A DNA stretch of 30,349 bases from positions 1 through 30,349 of the forward strand of contig CAJUAN010000032.1 in the NCBI GenBank assembly GCA_910584715.1, in the 5' to 3' direction. The stretch is from an uncultured Oscillospiraceae bacterium (GTDB taxonomy: Bacteria > Bacillota > Clostridia > Oscillospirales > Ruminococcaceae). The position numbers and the translations under genes are program-made. Shown in pieces: positions 8,135 to 15,589 of this stretch (the first letter of the stretch is position 1; each line of letters begins with the position of its first letter). The notes beneath the pieces were generated by a model. It made no database searches and was not told where the DNA came from. It worked only from the letters and a program-made list of their open reading frames with translations.

Positions 8135-9289
8135 ATGAAAATACTCTACACCTCGGAAAATAAAATTTTCAGCTATGACGAAAGCGACAGGTCGCTGACG
8201 GAGATACCCTGCGGCAAGATTGCGAAATACAGGGAGACCGTCCGTTCAATTCAGCAGCGCAAGGAGTGGAAGACCTCCGGCGCAGGCGCGAATTTTATGG
8301 GCATGGCGTCTGCGGACATGATAGACCCGGACGAGCTTCCCGCCCATATAACGGGACTTGGCGTGCATGGGGACGAGCTTCTGTACGCCGTTAATCTGGA
8401 GGGCGTGGGAAGTCTGTATCACCGCAGCTTTGACCCCTCCGACGACGTGGAGGGACTTGTCCGCGCTTCCAACGAGTTTGTTTTCGGCGCGTTTGACGTC
8501 AAGGACGGAAAGCTTGCGGTAAGCATGGGCGGCGAAAGGTCTCTCCATATTGCGGTAATGGATATAAACGGGCATTACGACGAGTACACTGACGGCGACA
8601 CTATCGAGGAAAGCCCTTGCTGGGCGGCGAAAAATAACGGCGTTTACTTTTCCACGGCGGGGTACGCCTATGACAGGAACGGCGTTGTTTCCGGTCCCCG
8701 CTCCATAGCTTATCTCGACCTTGACAAAAAATCAATGTCCGAAATAATTGCGGACGAAAATTACGATTACCTCCACGTCCGTCAGGATAAAAACGGTGAT
8801 CTGTACTACATACGCCAGCCCTACGGCGGCGAAAAGCCCGAGGGCGGCATTACCTTTAAGGACGTGGTGATGTTCCCCTACAGACTGATAAAGGGTCTGT
8901 TCGGCTTTCTGAATTTCTTTACCACTATTTTCGGGGGAGAATCCCTCAAAACAGGGGGAGCCTCTGCAAACGGCGCAAAGGCAAAGCAGCGTTCTCAAAA
9001 GGATATGATAATAGAGGGAAACGTTATCAACGCCGAAAAGCTGGATAAAATAAACGAAGCGAACGGCGACAAGACTGCCGGCATAATGCCCGCAAGCCGC
9101 GTGCTTATCAGACGTACCGCGGACGGCAGCGAGGATATCATCAAAAAGGGCGTGCTGGATTACGTACTCGAGGGCGACGGCTCTGTCATTGTTTCCAACG
9201 GCAGGCATCTGCTCCGCATCGACAGAGACGGAAACGAGACTCATATCGCAAAGGCTAAGATAGCGGTGAATCTTAACATCGTAAAGTGA
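8135..9289 (+). CDS. Unrecognised protein, possibly WD40/TolB-like beta-propeller
   Basis: The 384-residue protein is not recognised. It starts with a blade-like segment (MKILYTSENKIFSYDESDRSL), and further segments have alternating beta-strand character with polar turns (GDELLYAVNLEGVGSLYHRSF, DGKLAVSMGGERSLHIAVMD, HLLRIDRDGNET), suggesting an atypical propeller. Residues ~242-268 break this pattern with a hydrophobic, Phe-rich helix (FPYRLIKGLFGFLNFFTTIF) followed by a Gly/Ala/Lys-rich linker, which could attach the protein to the membrane or a partner. There is no signal peptide. GAAAGGA lies at a good distance before ATG 8135. The next gene begins within 11 bp, so the two are probably co-transcribed. 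Confidence 0.85.
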   Translation: MKILYTSENKIFSYDESDRSLTEIPCGKIAKYRETVRSIQQRKEWKTSGAGANFMGMASADMIDPDELPAHITGLGVHGDELLYAVNLEGVGSLYHRSFDPSDDVEGLVRASNEFVFGAFDVKDGKLAVSMGGERSLHIAVMDINGHYDEYTDGDTIEESPCWAAKNNGVYFSTAGYAYDRNGVVSGPRSIAYLDLDKKSMSEIIADENYDYLHVRQDKNGDLYYIRQPYGGEKPEGGITFKDVVMFPYRLIKGLFGFLNFFTTIFGGESLKTGGASANGAKAKQRSQKDMIIEGNVINAEKLDKINEANGDKTAGIMPASRVLIRRTADGSEDIIKKGVLDYVLEGDGSVIVSNGRHLLRIDRDGNETHIAKAKIAVNLNIVK

Positions 9290-9299
9290 GGTATTTCTT

Positions 9300-9917
9300 A
9301 TGACCGAAAAAGAAAAAATGCTTGCGGGAAAGCTGTACGACCCAAGCGATGAAACTCTCGCACTTATGAGAATGAACGCCCACAAGCTTTCACAGCGTTA
9401 CAACAATACCTTTGAGGACGAGGAACAGCTCCGCAGGGCTATTCTGGACGAGCTTGTACCAAACCGCGGAAAGGGTACTTTTTTGCAGGGACCTGTCTAT
9501 TTTGATTATGGAGTTTTTACCGAGTTCGGCGAATGCTGCTATGCAAATTTTAACTTCACGGTACTGGACTGTTGTCCCGTTAAGATAGGGGACAACGTTT
9601 TCTTCGGACCCAACTGCACCGTTGCAACGCCGGTTCACCCGTTTCTGCCGTCGGAGCGCAGGATGAAATTCAAGGCGGACGGTACGGCTTATGACGACGA
9701 GTACGCAAAGCCTATAGTGATAGGCTCAAACTGCTGGATAGCAAGCAACGTGGTTATCGCAGGCGGAGTAACTATAGGCGAAGGCTGCGTTATCGGCGCG
9801 GGAAGCGTTGTTACGCGGGATATTCCTTCAAACTCCCTTGCGGCGGGGAATCCGTGCAGAGTGATCCGTGAAATTACCGAAAAGGATTCGATAAAATATA
9901 AAAGAGAGTTGTTTTAA
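9300..9917 (+). CDS. Sugar O-acetyltransferase, maltose/galactoside acetyltransferase type
   Basis: The 205-residue protein has the N-terminal Mac domain (EKEKMLAGKLYDPSDETL, first ~55 residues) followed by a left-handed beta-helix built of hexapeptide repeats (IVIGSNCWIASNVVIAGGVTIGEGCVIGAGSVV). The catalytic His sits in TVATPVHPF. Such trimers acetylate sugars with acetyl-CoA in the cytoplasm, with possible roles in detoxifying non-metabolised sugars. The length and motifs are standard for Maa/LacA. The ribosome site GTGAGGT overlaps the stop of the preceding gene, and its own stop abuts the next start (TAAATG), implying translational coupling. The exact sugar cannot be read. Confidence 0.93.
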   Translation: MTEKEKMLAGKLYDPSDETLALMRMNAHKLSQRYNNTFEDEEQLRRAILDELVPNRGKGTFLQGPVYFDYGVFTEFGECCYANFNFTVLDCCPVKIGDNVFFGPNCTVATPVHPFLPSERRMKFKADGTAYDDEYAKPIVIGSNCWIASNVVIAGGVTIGEGCVIGAGSVVTRDIPSNSLAAGNPCRVIREITEKDSIKYKRELF

Positions 9918-10175
9918 ATGGATAAGAATAACGATCTGCTGTTAAACTTGGATAAACTCCATACCACGGAAATGGGTGCGGAAAGAATTGTAAAAAATCT
10001 GAAATTAAGCGGCAAGAGCGCTGAATATGCTATGGAATACTGCAAAAAAATAATTTCGGATAAAAGCTGCAATATTTACAGACAAGGCAAAAATCTGTAC
10101 TGCGAACTGAACGGCATAAAGATAACCGTCAACGCGCACAGCTTTACGGTCATTACCGTGCATACAATAAAATAA
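9918..10175 (+). CDS. DUF3781 family protein
   Basis: An 85-residue protein whose ATG follows the preceding TAA without a gap. The sequence LLLNLDKLHTTEMGAERIVKNL at the N-terminus and NAHSFTVITVH at the C-terminus fit DUF3781, a small uncharacterised Firmicutes family. It is soluble with no signal peptide. It often occurs as a tail gene in acetyltransferase or regulator operons, but no function is known to me. Confidence 0.82.
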   Translation: MDKNNDLLLNLDKLHTTEMGAERIVKNLKLSGKSAEYAMEYCKKIISDKSCNIYRQGKNLYCELNGIKITVNAHSFTVITVHTIK

Positions 10176-10229
10176 TTTTTCGGATTTATGTTTTCCGGTC
10201 TCTGATTTCTATAAAGAAAGGCGATTAAA

Positions 10230-12218
10230 ATGGCTGCAAAAAAAGCAAAAAATTACGGAAACGAAAGCATTACAAAGCTGAAAGGCGCGGACAGGGTAAG
10301 AAAGCGTCCCGCGGTTATTTTCGGCTCGGACGGCATTGAGGGCTGCGAGCATTCGATATTTGAAATTATTTCAAATTCTATCGACGAAGCCCGCGACGGC
10401 AACGGCGACAAGATAATAGTTACCTATTATCAGGACAATTCGGTTGAAGTTGAGGACTTCGGGCGCGGCTGTCCCGTGGACTACAACAACGCGGAGCAGT
10501 GCTACAACTGGGAGCTTGTTTACTGCGAGCTGTACGCGGGCGGCAAATACAAAAACAACGAGAGCGGGGACTACGAGTACTCCCTGGGTCTGAACGGTCT
10601 GGGCGCTTGCGCTACACAGTATTCCTCCGAATATACCGACGTTGAGATCTACCGTGACGGCTTCAAGTATAATCTGCATTTTGAAAAGGGTGAGAACGTT
10701 GGCGGTCTGAAAAAAGAGGAGACTACCCGCAAAAAAACGGGCACCAAGACAAAGTGGCGTCCCGACCTTGACGTTTTTACGGACATCGCCGTCAGCCGAG
10801 AATATTTTGAGGACGTGCTGAAAAAGCAGGCTATAGTCAACCCGAATATTTCATTTGTTTTCCGTTACCAAAACGAAGCCGGAAAGTTTGAGGAGAACAC
10901 TTATTTTTACGAGAACGGCATTTCCGACTATATAGGCGAGATAGTTGGCACAGATTACCTCACCCCTCCCCGCTTCTGGCAGTGCGAGCGCAAGGGACGT
11001 GACCGTGACGACAAGCCGGAATACAAGGTGAAGCTGTCCTTTGCGGTGGCGTTTTCCAACAAGGTCGCTCAAATAGAGTATTATCACAACTCCAGCTTTC
11101 TGGAGCACGGCGGCGTACCCGACAAGGCGGTACAGACGGCGTTTGTGTCCCAGATAGACGCGTATCTGAAAAGCAACAACAAGTACCAGAAGGGTGAAAG
11201 CAAGATCAAGTATATCGACGTACAGGACTGTTTGGTGCTCATTTCGTCGTCGTTTTCGACGTTAACGTCTTACGAGAACCAGACCAAAAAGGCTATCACC
11301 AATAAGTTTATTTATGAAGCTATGGTGGATTTTTTAAAGCACCAGCTTGAGGTGTACTTTATAGAAAATCCCGACGACGCGCTGAAAATCGCCGAGCAGG
11401 TTGTGCTGAACAAGCGCAGCCGCGAAAGCGCGGAGAAAACCAAGCAGAATCTTAAAAAGAAGCTTGCGGGAAATATCGACCTTTCAAACATGGTGCAGAA
11501 GTTTGTGGACTGCCGTACTAAAGACCTGTCCCGCCGCGAGATCTATATTGTGGAGGGAGACTCGGCGTTAGGAGCGTGCAAGACCGCCCGCGACTCGGAG
11601 TTTCAGGCGATAATACCCGTTCGCGGAAAGATCCTCAACTGCCTTAAAGCGGACTACGGAAAAATTTTTAAAAACGACATTATTACCGATATTATCAAGG
11701 TTCTGGGCTGCGGCGTGGAGGTTCAGTCCAAATCCAACAAGGAGCTGTCCACCTTCAATATTGAAAACCTTAAGTGGAACAAAATTATCATTGCTACCGA
11801 TGCGGACGTGGACGGCTTCCAGATAAGGACGCTGATACTGGCAATGCTCTATAGGCTTACCCCCACCCTTATCGAAGAGGGGTACGTCTATATCGCGGAG
11901 ACCCCTCTGTTTGAGATAAACACCAAGGACAGGACGTACTTCGCCTACGACGAGCAGGAAAAGGCGGAGATACTGGCAAAGATAGAGGGTCAGAAATACA
12001 AGATAGACCGCTCGAAAGGACTGGGCGAAAACGAGCCGGAAATGATGTCCTTGACAACAATGAATCCCGATACAAGGCGGCTTATAAAGGTAACGCCAAC
12101 GGACTTTGAGGCTACCGCGGAAATGTTCGATCTTATGCTGGGAGACAACTTACAAGGGCGCAAGGACTACATTGCGCAGTACGGCAATCAGTACCTTGAA
12201 ATGGCGGATATCAGCTAA
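10230..12218 (+). CDS. Type IIA topoisomerase ATPase/TOPRIM subunit, divergent ParE/GyrB-like
   Basis: This 662-residue protein has the GyrB/ParE order: GHKL ATPase (residues ~15-230), transducer with the QTK loop in YENQTKKAITNK, TOPRIM, and a short C-terminal end. ATPase motifs are FEIISNSIDEA, EDFGRGCPVD and LGLNGLGACATQ; TOPRIM motifs are YIVEGDSALGACKTARD and IIATDADVDGFQIR, so the metal-binding Glu and DxD are kept. The usual EGDSAGGSAKQGRD and GLHGVGASVVNALS are clearly altered. The length suits ParE or Gram-positive GyrB. With the A-like subunit downstream it should cut and pass duplex DNA using ATP. A ribosome site AAAGAAAGGCG precedes the ATG. It could be this organism's decatenase (topoisomerase IV) or a specialised paralogue. 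Confidence 0.9.
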   Translation: MAAKKAKNYGNESITKLKGADRVRKRPAVIFGSDGIEGCEHSIFEIISNSIDEARDGNGDKIIVTYYQDNSVEVEDFGRGCPVDYNNAEQCYNWELVYCELYAGGKYKNNESGDYEYSLGLNGLGACATQYSSEYTDVEIYRDGFKYNLHFEKGENVGGLKKEETTRKKTGTKTKWRPDLDVFTDIAVSREYFEDVLKKQAIVNPNISFVFRYQNEAGKFEENTYFYENGISDYIGEIVGTDYLTPPRFWQCERKGRDRDDKPEYKVKLSFAVAFSNKVAQIEYYHNSSFLEHGGVPDKAVQTAFVSQIDAYLKSNNKYQKGESKIKYIDVQDCLVLISSSFSTLTSYENQTKKAITNKFIYEAMVDFLKHQLEVYFIENPDDALKIAEQVVLNKRSRESAEKTKQNLKKKLAGNIDLSNMVQKFVDCRTKDLSRREIYIVEGDSALGACKTARDSEFQAIIPVRGKILNCLKADYGKIFKNDIITDIIKVLGCGVEVQSKSNKELSTFNIENLKWNKIIIATDADVDGFQIRTLILAMLYRLTPTLIEEGYVYIAETPLFEINTKDRTYFAYDEQEKAEILAKIEGQKYKIDRSKGLGENEPEMMSLTTMNPDTRRLIKVTPTDFEATAEMFDLMLGDNLQGRKDYIAQYGNQYLEMADIS

Positions 12219-12230
12219 GGGAGGACGGAC

Positions 12231-12704
12231 ATGAACGATGAAAACACCAATTGGGGACAGAGCGCTGCGGGAGTTGTTCTGAGAGACGGAAAGGTTCTGC
12301 TGGCGCGGCACACCTACGGAAAAGGCGCGGGAAAGCTTATAATCCCGGGCGGATATGTGAATTCCGGAGAGACCCCGCAGGACGCTTTGGTTCGTGAATA
12401 TCTGGAGGAAACGGGCGTTACCGTCAAGCCGATGGATATTATAGGTATCCGCTTCAATATGCACGACTGGTATGTTGTTTTCCGTGCGGAATATGTTTCG
12501 GGGACTGCAGTTTCCGACAACGACGAAAACAGCGAAGTGCTTTGGATAGATACCGATGAAGCTTTGGTGCGGGACGACGTTCCCGACCTGACAAAGAAAA
12601 TGATAGAAAGCGCGGTCTCGGAGAGCGCGGGGCTTGGACAAACCGATTACGAGTATTCTCCCGACACGCCGAATTATTTGTACAGACTGAAAACCAAAGG
12701 ATAA
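12231..12704 (+). CDS. NUDIX hydrolase
   Basis: This 157-residue protein carries a complete Nudix box: G-x5-E-x7-REYLEETGV near residues 42-64 (GGYVNSGETPQDALVREYL...). Nudix enzymes hydrolyse a nucleoside diphosphate linked to another group, often cleaning up damaged nucleotides. The substrate is not determinable. The ribosome site GGGAGGA overlaps the stop of the topoisomerase subunit gene 12 bp upstream. Its placement between the two topoisomerase subunit genes suggests co-transcription with them, but not necessarily a shared function. Confidence 0.94.
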   Translation: MNDENTNWGQSAAGVVLRDGKVLLARHTYGKGAGKLIIPGGYVNSGETPQDALVREYLEETGVTVKPMDIIGIRFNMHDWYVVFRAEYVSGTAVSDNDENSEVLWIDTDEALVRDDVPDLTKKMIESAVSESAGLGQTDYEYSPDTPNYLYRLKTKG

Positions 12705-12709
12705 TTTTT

Positions 12710-12950
12710 GTGGAAATTATAAAATATCCCGATAAAAAAATTTGACCGAGCTGCCGCAGGGGACGAGCCGCTTCTTGTGCTGATATCCTTTGACGGAAGC
12801 AGGATAATAGCAAGTCAGATCGACGAAGCTGTGGAGCCTCGCATACTGCCGAAAAAAACGGGCTTTCACGATACGAATATTGACTGCATTTTGATATTAC
12901 GGGAAAATAAAATTCTCATCACCTACTTGAAAACGCCAAAAATAATATAA
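12710..12950 (+). pseudogene. Short reading frame of ~79 codons, interrupted by a one-base frameshift
   Basis: From GTG 12710 the frame reads VEIIKYPDKK and then meets a stop at 12752-12754 after a run of seven A (12734-12740). Removing one A joins it to FDRAAAGDEPLLVLISFD and on through GSRIIASQIDEAVEPRILPK to LITYLKTPKII, ending at TAA 12948-12950. The ribosome site AAAGGA overlaps the end of the Nudix gene. The joined product would be ~79 residues, soluble and of no family I recognise. The total 241 bp is one base more than a multiple of three. It may be a decayed gene, a slippage-expressed gene or a sequencing error. Confidence 0.6.
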
Positions 12951-12966
12951 TAAGGGAGTCATAAAA

Positions 12967-15207
12967 TTGCCGAGAAAAAGTAAAAAGGATACGGAAAAAT
13001 CTGTTAAGAAAAATGTTCCCGACGCCTATATTGCGGGCAGTGGAATTGTCGCCGAGGAACGCATAACGGAAACCCTGGAAAAAAACTATATGCCCTACGC
13101 CATGAGCGTTATAGTGTCCCGAGCTCTGCCGGAGATAGACGGCTTCAAGCCCTCCCACAGAAAGCTTTTGTATACCATGTACAAAATGGGTCTGCTGACG
13201 GGGGCGAAAACAAAATCCGCCAATATCGTGGGTCAGACTATGAAGCTGAATCCCCACGGGGACGCGGCTATATACGAAACCATGGTGCGCCTTGCCCGCG
13301 GAAACGAAGCGCTGCTCCACCCTTACATTGACAGCAAGGGAAACTTCGGAAAGGCATATTCCCGCGACATGGCTTATGCGGCTTCCCGTTACACCGAGGC
13401 TAAGCTCGACCCCATATGCGCCGAGCTTTTCCGCGATATCGACAAAGATACTGTGGACTTCGTCCCCAACTACGACAACGAAACAACGGAGCCGACGCTG
13501 CTTCCCGCTACATTTCCATCTGTGCTGGTAAATTCCAACGTAGGTATTGCAGTTTCCATGGCAAGCTCGGTCTGCTCCTTTAATCTTGCGGAGATATGCG
13601 ATACCACTATCGCGCTTATCAGGAATCCTGAGCATAATATTTTGAGCACCCTTAAAGGTCCGGATTTTTCCGGCGGCGGCTTCATGCTCTACGACGAGGA
13701 CGAGCTTGAAAAGGTATACCGCACGGGGCGCGGCTCGGTAAAAGTTCGCAGCCGATATCAGTTCGACAATGAATCAAACTGTATAGAGATCGTTCAAATA
13801 CCGCCGACAACAACGGTAGAAGCCATAATGGACAAGATAGTCGAGCTGATAAAGGGCGGCAAAATACGCGAGATATCCTATATCCGCGACGAGACCGACA
13901 TCAACGGTCTTAAGCTTGCCATTGACATAAAGCGAGGAGTCGATCCCGACAAACTGATGAAAAAGCTGTTCAGAATGACGCCTCTCCAGGATAACTATTC
14001 CTGCAATTTCAATATCCTTATCGGCGGTACTCCGCGGGTAATGGGCGTTTACGAGATACTTGACGAATGGATAGCTTTCCGCCGTGAGTGTATAAAGAGG
14101 CGCACTTATTTTGAGCTTAACAAAAAAAAGGAGCGGCTGCATCTGCTTCTCGGATTGCAGAAAATTCTTCTGGACATAGACAAGGCTGTCAGAATAGTAC
14201 GCGAGACTGAGGAGGAATCGGAGGTAGTTCCCAACCTGATGATCGGCTTCGGAATAGACGAGACCCAGGCGGAATATGTTGCGGAAATAAAGCTCCGGCA
14301 CCTCAATAAAGAGTACATCTTAAAGCGTACCTCCGATATTGAGGGGCTTAAAAAGGACATTGCCGAAATGGAGGAAATTCTCGGCAGCGATAAAAAGATC
14401 AAGAACATTATCATATCCGAGCTAAAGGAAGTCAAGGATAAGTACAGCCAGCCCCGCAGGACAATGTTCTATTACGGCGGCGACGAGGACGAAGATGAAG
14501 AGGAGGACGACGTTCCCGACTACGCGGTAAATCTTTTCCTTACCAGAGACGGCTACTTCAAAAAAATAACGGCTCAGTCCCTGAGAATGGCGAGCGAGCA
14601 AAAACTTAAGGACGGAGACGTTATTACTCTGTTTACGGAAGCTACCAACAAAACAGAGCTGCTGTTCTTTACGGACAAATGTCAGGTCTATAAGACGAGA
14701 GCCGACGCTTTTAAGGATGCAAAGGCGTCCGAATTGGGAGATTTTATCCCTGTAAAGCTGGGATTTGACGAATATGAAAATCTGTCGTCCATGATAGCGA
14801 CGACGGATTACAGCGGATATCTGGTAATGATTTTTGATAACGGAAAGGCAGCTAAGGTTCCTTTAAACGCATACGAGACCAAAACCAACCGCAAAAAGCT
14901 TGCCAATGCCTATACGTCAAAGGCGAGACTGATAAAGATGTTCCTTGTGACGGAAAACACTGATATTTTGGTGCGCTCAACAAACGGCAGAGCTATAGTG
15001 TTCAACACCGGAATGATACTTCCCAAATCCGCGAGGGATACTATCGGCGTGCAGGTAATGACTCTTAAATCAAAGGCGGAAGTTGATAATGCATATATTG
15101 TTACGGAGGATATGGCGGAAAACGTACAGAAATATGTTGTAAAAAATGTTCCGGCGGCAGGAAATCTTGCCAAGGATCTGGAAGATCCCGATCAATTAAA
15201 GCTGTAA
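12967..15207 (+). CDS. Type IIA topoisomerase breakage-reunion subunit, divergent ParC/GyrA-like
   Basis: This 746-residue protein starts at TTG 12967, eight bases after AGGGAG. The catalytic core has the active Tyr142 in AASRYTEAKL, with DGFKPSHRKLLYTMY and NPHGDAAIYE around it. This subunit makes the transient double-strand break, partnered by the ATPase subunit 0.75 kb upstream. Position 100, matching Ser83 of E. coli GyrA, is Ala, and position 104, matching Asp87, is Glu. After the coiled-coil there is a very acidic stretch (GGDEDEDEEEDDVPDY, near residues 498-516), then a C-terminal beta-pinwheel domain. The wrapping motif QRRGGKG (GyrA box) is not seen; the equivalent region reads TNRKKLANAY. 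This favours a topoisomerase IV-like decatenase over a gyrase. Confidence 0.9.
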   Translation: MPRKSKKDTEKSVKKNVPDAYIAGSGIVAEERITETLEKNYMPYAMSVIVSRALPEIDGFKPSHRKLLYTMYKMGLLTGAKTKSANIVGQTMKLNPHGDAAIYETMVRLARGNEALLHPYIDSKGNFGKAYSRDMAYAASRYTEAKLDPICAELFRDIDKDTVDFVPNYDNETTEPTLLPATFPSVLVNSNVGIAVSMASSVCSFNLAEICDTTIALIRNPEHNILSTLKGPDFSGGGFMLYDEDELEKVYRTGRGSVKVRSRYQFDNESNCIEIVQIPPTTTVEAIMDKIVELIKGGKIREISYIRDETDINGLKLAIDIKRGVDPDKLMKKLFRMTPLQDNYSCNFNILIGGTPRVMGVYEILDEWIAFRRECIKRRTYFELNKKKERLHLLLGLQKILLDIDKAVRIVRETEEESEVVPNLMIGFGIDETQAEYVAEIKLRHLNKEYILKRTSDIEGLKKDIAEMEEILGSDKKIKNIIISELKEVKDKYSQPRRTMFYYGGDEDEDEEEDDVPDYAVNLFLTRDGYFKKITAQSLRMASEQKLKDGDVITLFTEATNKTELLFFTDKCQVYKTRADAFKDAKASELGDFIPVKLGFDEYENLSSMIATTDYSGYLVMIFDNGKAAKVPLNAYETKTNRKKLANAYTSKARLIKMFLVTENTDILVRSTNGRAIVFNTGMILPKSARDTIGVQVMTLKSKAEVDNAYIVTEDMAENVQKYVVKNVPAAGNLAKDLEDPDQLKL

Positions 15208-15208
15208 T

Positions 15209-15251
15209 ATAATTGTTGCACTTTAGAAACAATTATGTGAATTTTTTTGTT
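15209..15251 (+). terminator. Possible terminator after the ParC-like gene
   Basis: ATAATTGTT (15209-15217) can pair with AACAATTAT (15228-15236), followed by GTGAATTTTTTTG. The stem is A/T-rich and weak, but the position just after the stop and the T run fit a terminator. Confidence 0.45.
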
Positions 15252-15257
15252 ATACTC

Positions 15258-15286
15258 TTGATTTTTATTTTGAGCTGTGCTATACT
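15258..15286 (+). promoter_or_regulatory. Promoter of tRNA-Ala
   Basis: TTGATT (-35, 15258-15263), 17-bp spacer, TATACT (-10, 15281-15286). The predicted transcription start falls ~5 bp before the tRNA, as usual for a singly transcribed tRNA gene. Confidence 0.75.
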
Positions 15287-15297
15287 ATAATAGTTAT

Positions 15298-15373
15298 GGG
15301 GGTATAGCTCAGTTGGGAGAGCGCTTGCTTCGCATGTAAGAGGTCAGGGGTTCGAATCCCCTTATCTCCACCA
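15298..15373 (+). tRNA. tRNA-Ala (anticodon CGC)
   Basis: 76 nt with an encoded CCA end. The acceptor stem GGGGGTA/TATCTCC contains the G3:U70 pair that identifies alanine tRNA. The anticodon arm CTTGC-TTCGCAT-GTAAG gives anticodon CGC (codon GCG). The T arm has the standard GGTTCGAAT loop. It is the only tRNA in the window, with its own promoter and terminator. Confidence 0.95.
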
Positions 15374-15379
15374 GAATGT

Positions 15380-15425
15380 AGTCCGCAAATCCTTTTGTAA
15401 ACCGGATTTGCGGACTTTCTGTTTT
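15380..15425 (+). terminator. Strong terminator after tRNA-Ala
   Basis: AGTCCGCAAATCC (15380-15392) pairs perfectly with GGATTTGCGGACT (15404-15416), a 13-bp stem followed by TTCTGTTTTT. Confidence 0.92.
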
Positions 15426-15462
15426 TCCTCCTCCGGGTTTTGTCCATTCTTTGAGATTATCA

Positions 15463-15500
15463 ATTGAAATTCAATGGTACAATTTTACCGCGTTAAAATT
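15463..15500 (+). promoter_or_regulatory. Two operator-like palindromes upstream of the ABC exporter pair
   Basis: ATTGAA-A-TTCAAT (15463-15475) is a perfect palindrome. AATTTTACCGCGTTAAAATT (15481-15500) is a 20-bp palindrome with one mismatched pair. They lie 90-130 bp before the exporter start, behind the tRNA terminator, and neither is followed by a T run, so they look like regulator-binding sites rather than terminators. The nearest -35-like box is TTGACA at 15544, but its -10 is poor. The regulator is not encoded next to them. Confidence 0.4.
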
Positions 15501-15589
15501 TATACAAATACTCAACCGTTTTCTTTTTTTGCACACTATATTATTGACAGAATTTTTTAACCGTAATTACATAAAAAGGGGAAGATAAT

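Noticed and set aside
15544..15573. TTGACA with TACATA as exporter promoter
   Set aside because: The -10 matches poorly and transcription would start at the ribosome site.
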